The position numbers and the translations under genes were made by a program. 5,383 nt of DNA, taken from an uncultured Lachnospiraceae bacterium (lineage in GTDB: Bacteria > Bacillota_A > Clostridia > Lachnospirales > Lachnospiraceae). Shown piece by piece: positions 4,857-5,383 of this stretch. Under the pieces are notes generated by a model. That model saw only the letters and a program-made list of their open reading frames with translations, was not told the DNA's origin and searched no databases. Location of the stretch: assembly GCA_902787595.1 (NCBI GenBank), contig CADAHD010000229.1, positions 1 through 5,383 of the forward strand, in the 5' to 3' direction. Within the stretch, counting starts at the first letter, position 1, and the number at the start of each line of letters is the position of its first letter.

Positions 4857-5383
4857 ATGTCGAATATAAGAAATACCGGAGATACCTTTGATGCGCTGAT
4901 CAAAAACAGCGAAGTTAAAAAATATACTTATACGCTTTCCGAATCCCAAAAACTGGAGCTTAACCTTGAGGACGGGGACTTTAAGCTGATGCGTACCGTT
5001 TTTGATAACTACGGTTCTATCAGAGTATTTGAGAACAATAAAATGGGTTCCGTGGGCGGAAATGATATCTCTGAAGAAGGACTGAAAAAACTGATCGAAG
5101 ACAGCCTCTCTGCCGCAAGATCGGCTGATGAAGATCCCTGTCATGATATCGCTCCAGACCAGGGCAGTGATATATTTGTACAGGGCCTTCAGGAACCGGA
5201 TACCGACCGTTTTATCGAGCGTGTACAGGAATTCCTTAAGATCCTTGAAAAAGACTATCCCAAAATCAAGATCGCGGGCGGCGCCGCAGTGATCGACCGG
5301 TGGAACTGGTTTTCGCGCAACTCCAACGGCACCGAATTTGAAGGTATCGGCGGACAGTACCACTTCTCCCTGGAGTTCAGTGC
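4857..5383 (+). CDS. tldE: TldE/PmbA family metalloprotease subunit, N-terminal part (cut by window edge)
   Basis: An open frame of 175 codons runs from ATG 4857 off the right edge. A strong AGGAGG (4843-4848) sits 8 bases upstream, and only one base separates the ATG from the tldD stop, so this is an operon partner. The N-terminal pattern fits the PmbA/TldE branch: a self-contained start, LELNLEDGDFKLMRTVFDNY (33-52), then YGSIRVFENNKMGSVGGNDI (52-71), a following helix KKLIEDSLSAARSA (77-90), and a central IAGGAAVIDRWNW (139-151) strand region. The remaining domain, including most of the C-terminal half, is outside the window. TldE subunits lack the full metal site and serve as partner to TldD, the catalytic one, whose gene is broken just upstream. 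An open minus-strand frame across 4794-5363 is a shadow of this gene. Confidence 0.85.
   Translation, partial: MSNIRNTGDTFDALIKNSEVKKYTYTLSESQKLELNLEDGDFKLMRTVFDNYGSIRVFENNKMGSVGGNDISEEGLKKLIEDSLSAARSADEDPCHDIAPDQGSDIFVQGLQEPDTDRFIERVQEFLKILEKDYPKIKIAGGAAVIDRWNWFSRNSNGTEFEGIGGQYHFSLEFS

Noticed and set aside
4794..5363. Long 189-codon open frame on the minus strand
   Set aside because: It lies opposite the clear tldE reading frame, which has an ideal ribosome-binding site and family features. The minus frame has no recognisable domain.

Overview
The window looks like chromosomal DNA of a Gram-positive, low-to-medium-GC Clostridia member, most likely Lachnospiraceae-like. This rests on the strong Shine-Dalgarno sites (AAGGAGG, AGGAGG), the extended -10 promoters, the style of the TIR protein, the ECF sigma/zf-HC2 pair and a Firmicutes-type biotin operator. 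The taxonomic call is inference from gene style, not from a marker gene. No rRNA, tRNA, CRISPR array, insertion sequence or phage gene was seen.

Layout. (1) Bases 1-382, minus strand: the N-terminal 127 residues of a TIR-domain protein, cut by the left edge. (2) Bases 383-622: a divergent control region with two back-to-back extended -10 promoters, a TTAACC/GGTTAA inverted repeat and an 11-bp imperfect direct repeat. (3) Bases 623-2081, plus strand: an ECF sigma factor overlapping by 8 bp with a membrane anti-sigma factor (zinc-finger N-terminus, one membrane segment, DUF4825-like outer domain), closed by a hairpin terminator. (4) Bases 2155-3241: a biotin-uptake operon. A BirA-type operator overlaps the promoter, followed by bioY and a 4-bp-overlapping, cysteine-rich DUF1284 gene. 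(5) Bases 3242-3361: two consecutive hairpins, the second a strong terminator. (6) Bases 3382 to the end: a tldD-tldE (pmbA) operon with its own promoter. tldE runs off the right edge.

The most striking observation is in tldD. A 17-bp imperfect tandem duplication (4281-4297 / 4298-4314) shifts the frame and creates an immediate TAG stop. Taking out either copy restores a continuous 461-codon TldD with both metal-binding regions. The single difference between the copies (C versus A) is synonymous in the restored frame. That raises three possibilities: a recent pseudogene, a reversible slipped-strand switch, or a join of two strain alleles during assembly.

How the genes work together: the sigma/anti-sigma pair should form a membrane stress-sensing switch. 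The TIR gene fires from a promoter immediately abutting that of the sigma gene, so shared control is possible but unproven. bioY and the DUF1284 gene are expected to be co-repressed by biotin-charged BirA. TldD and TldE normally form a heteromeric peptidase in which TldD carries the metal site, so the frameshift would leave tldE without its catalytic partner unless it is reversed.
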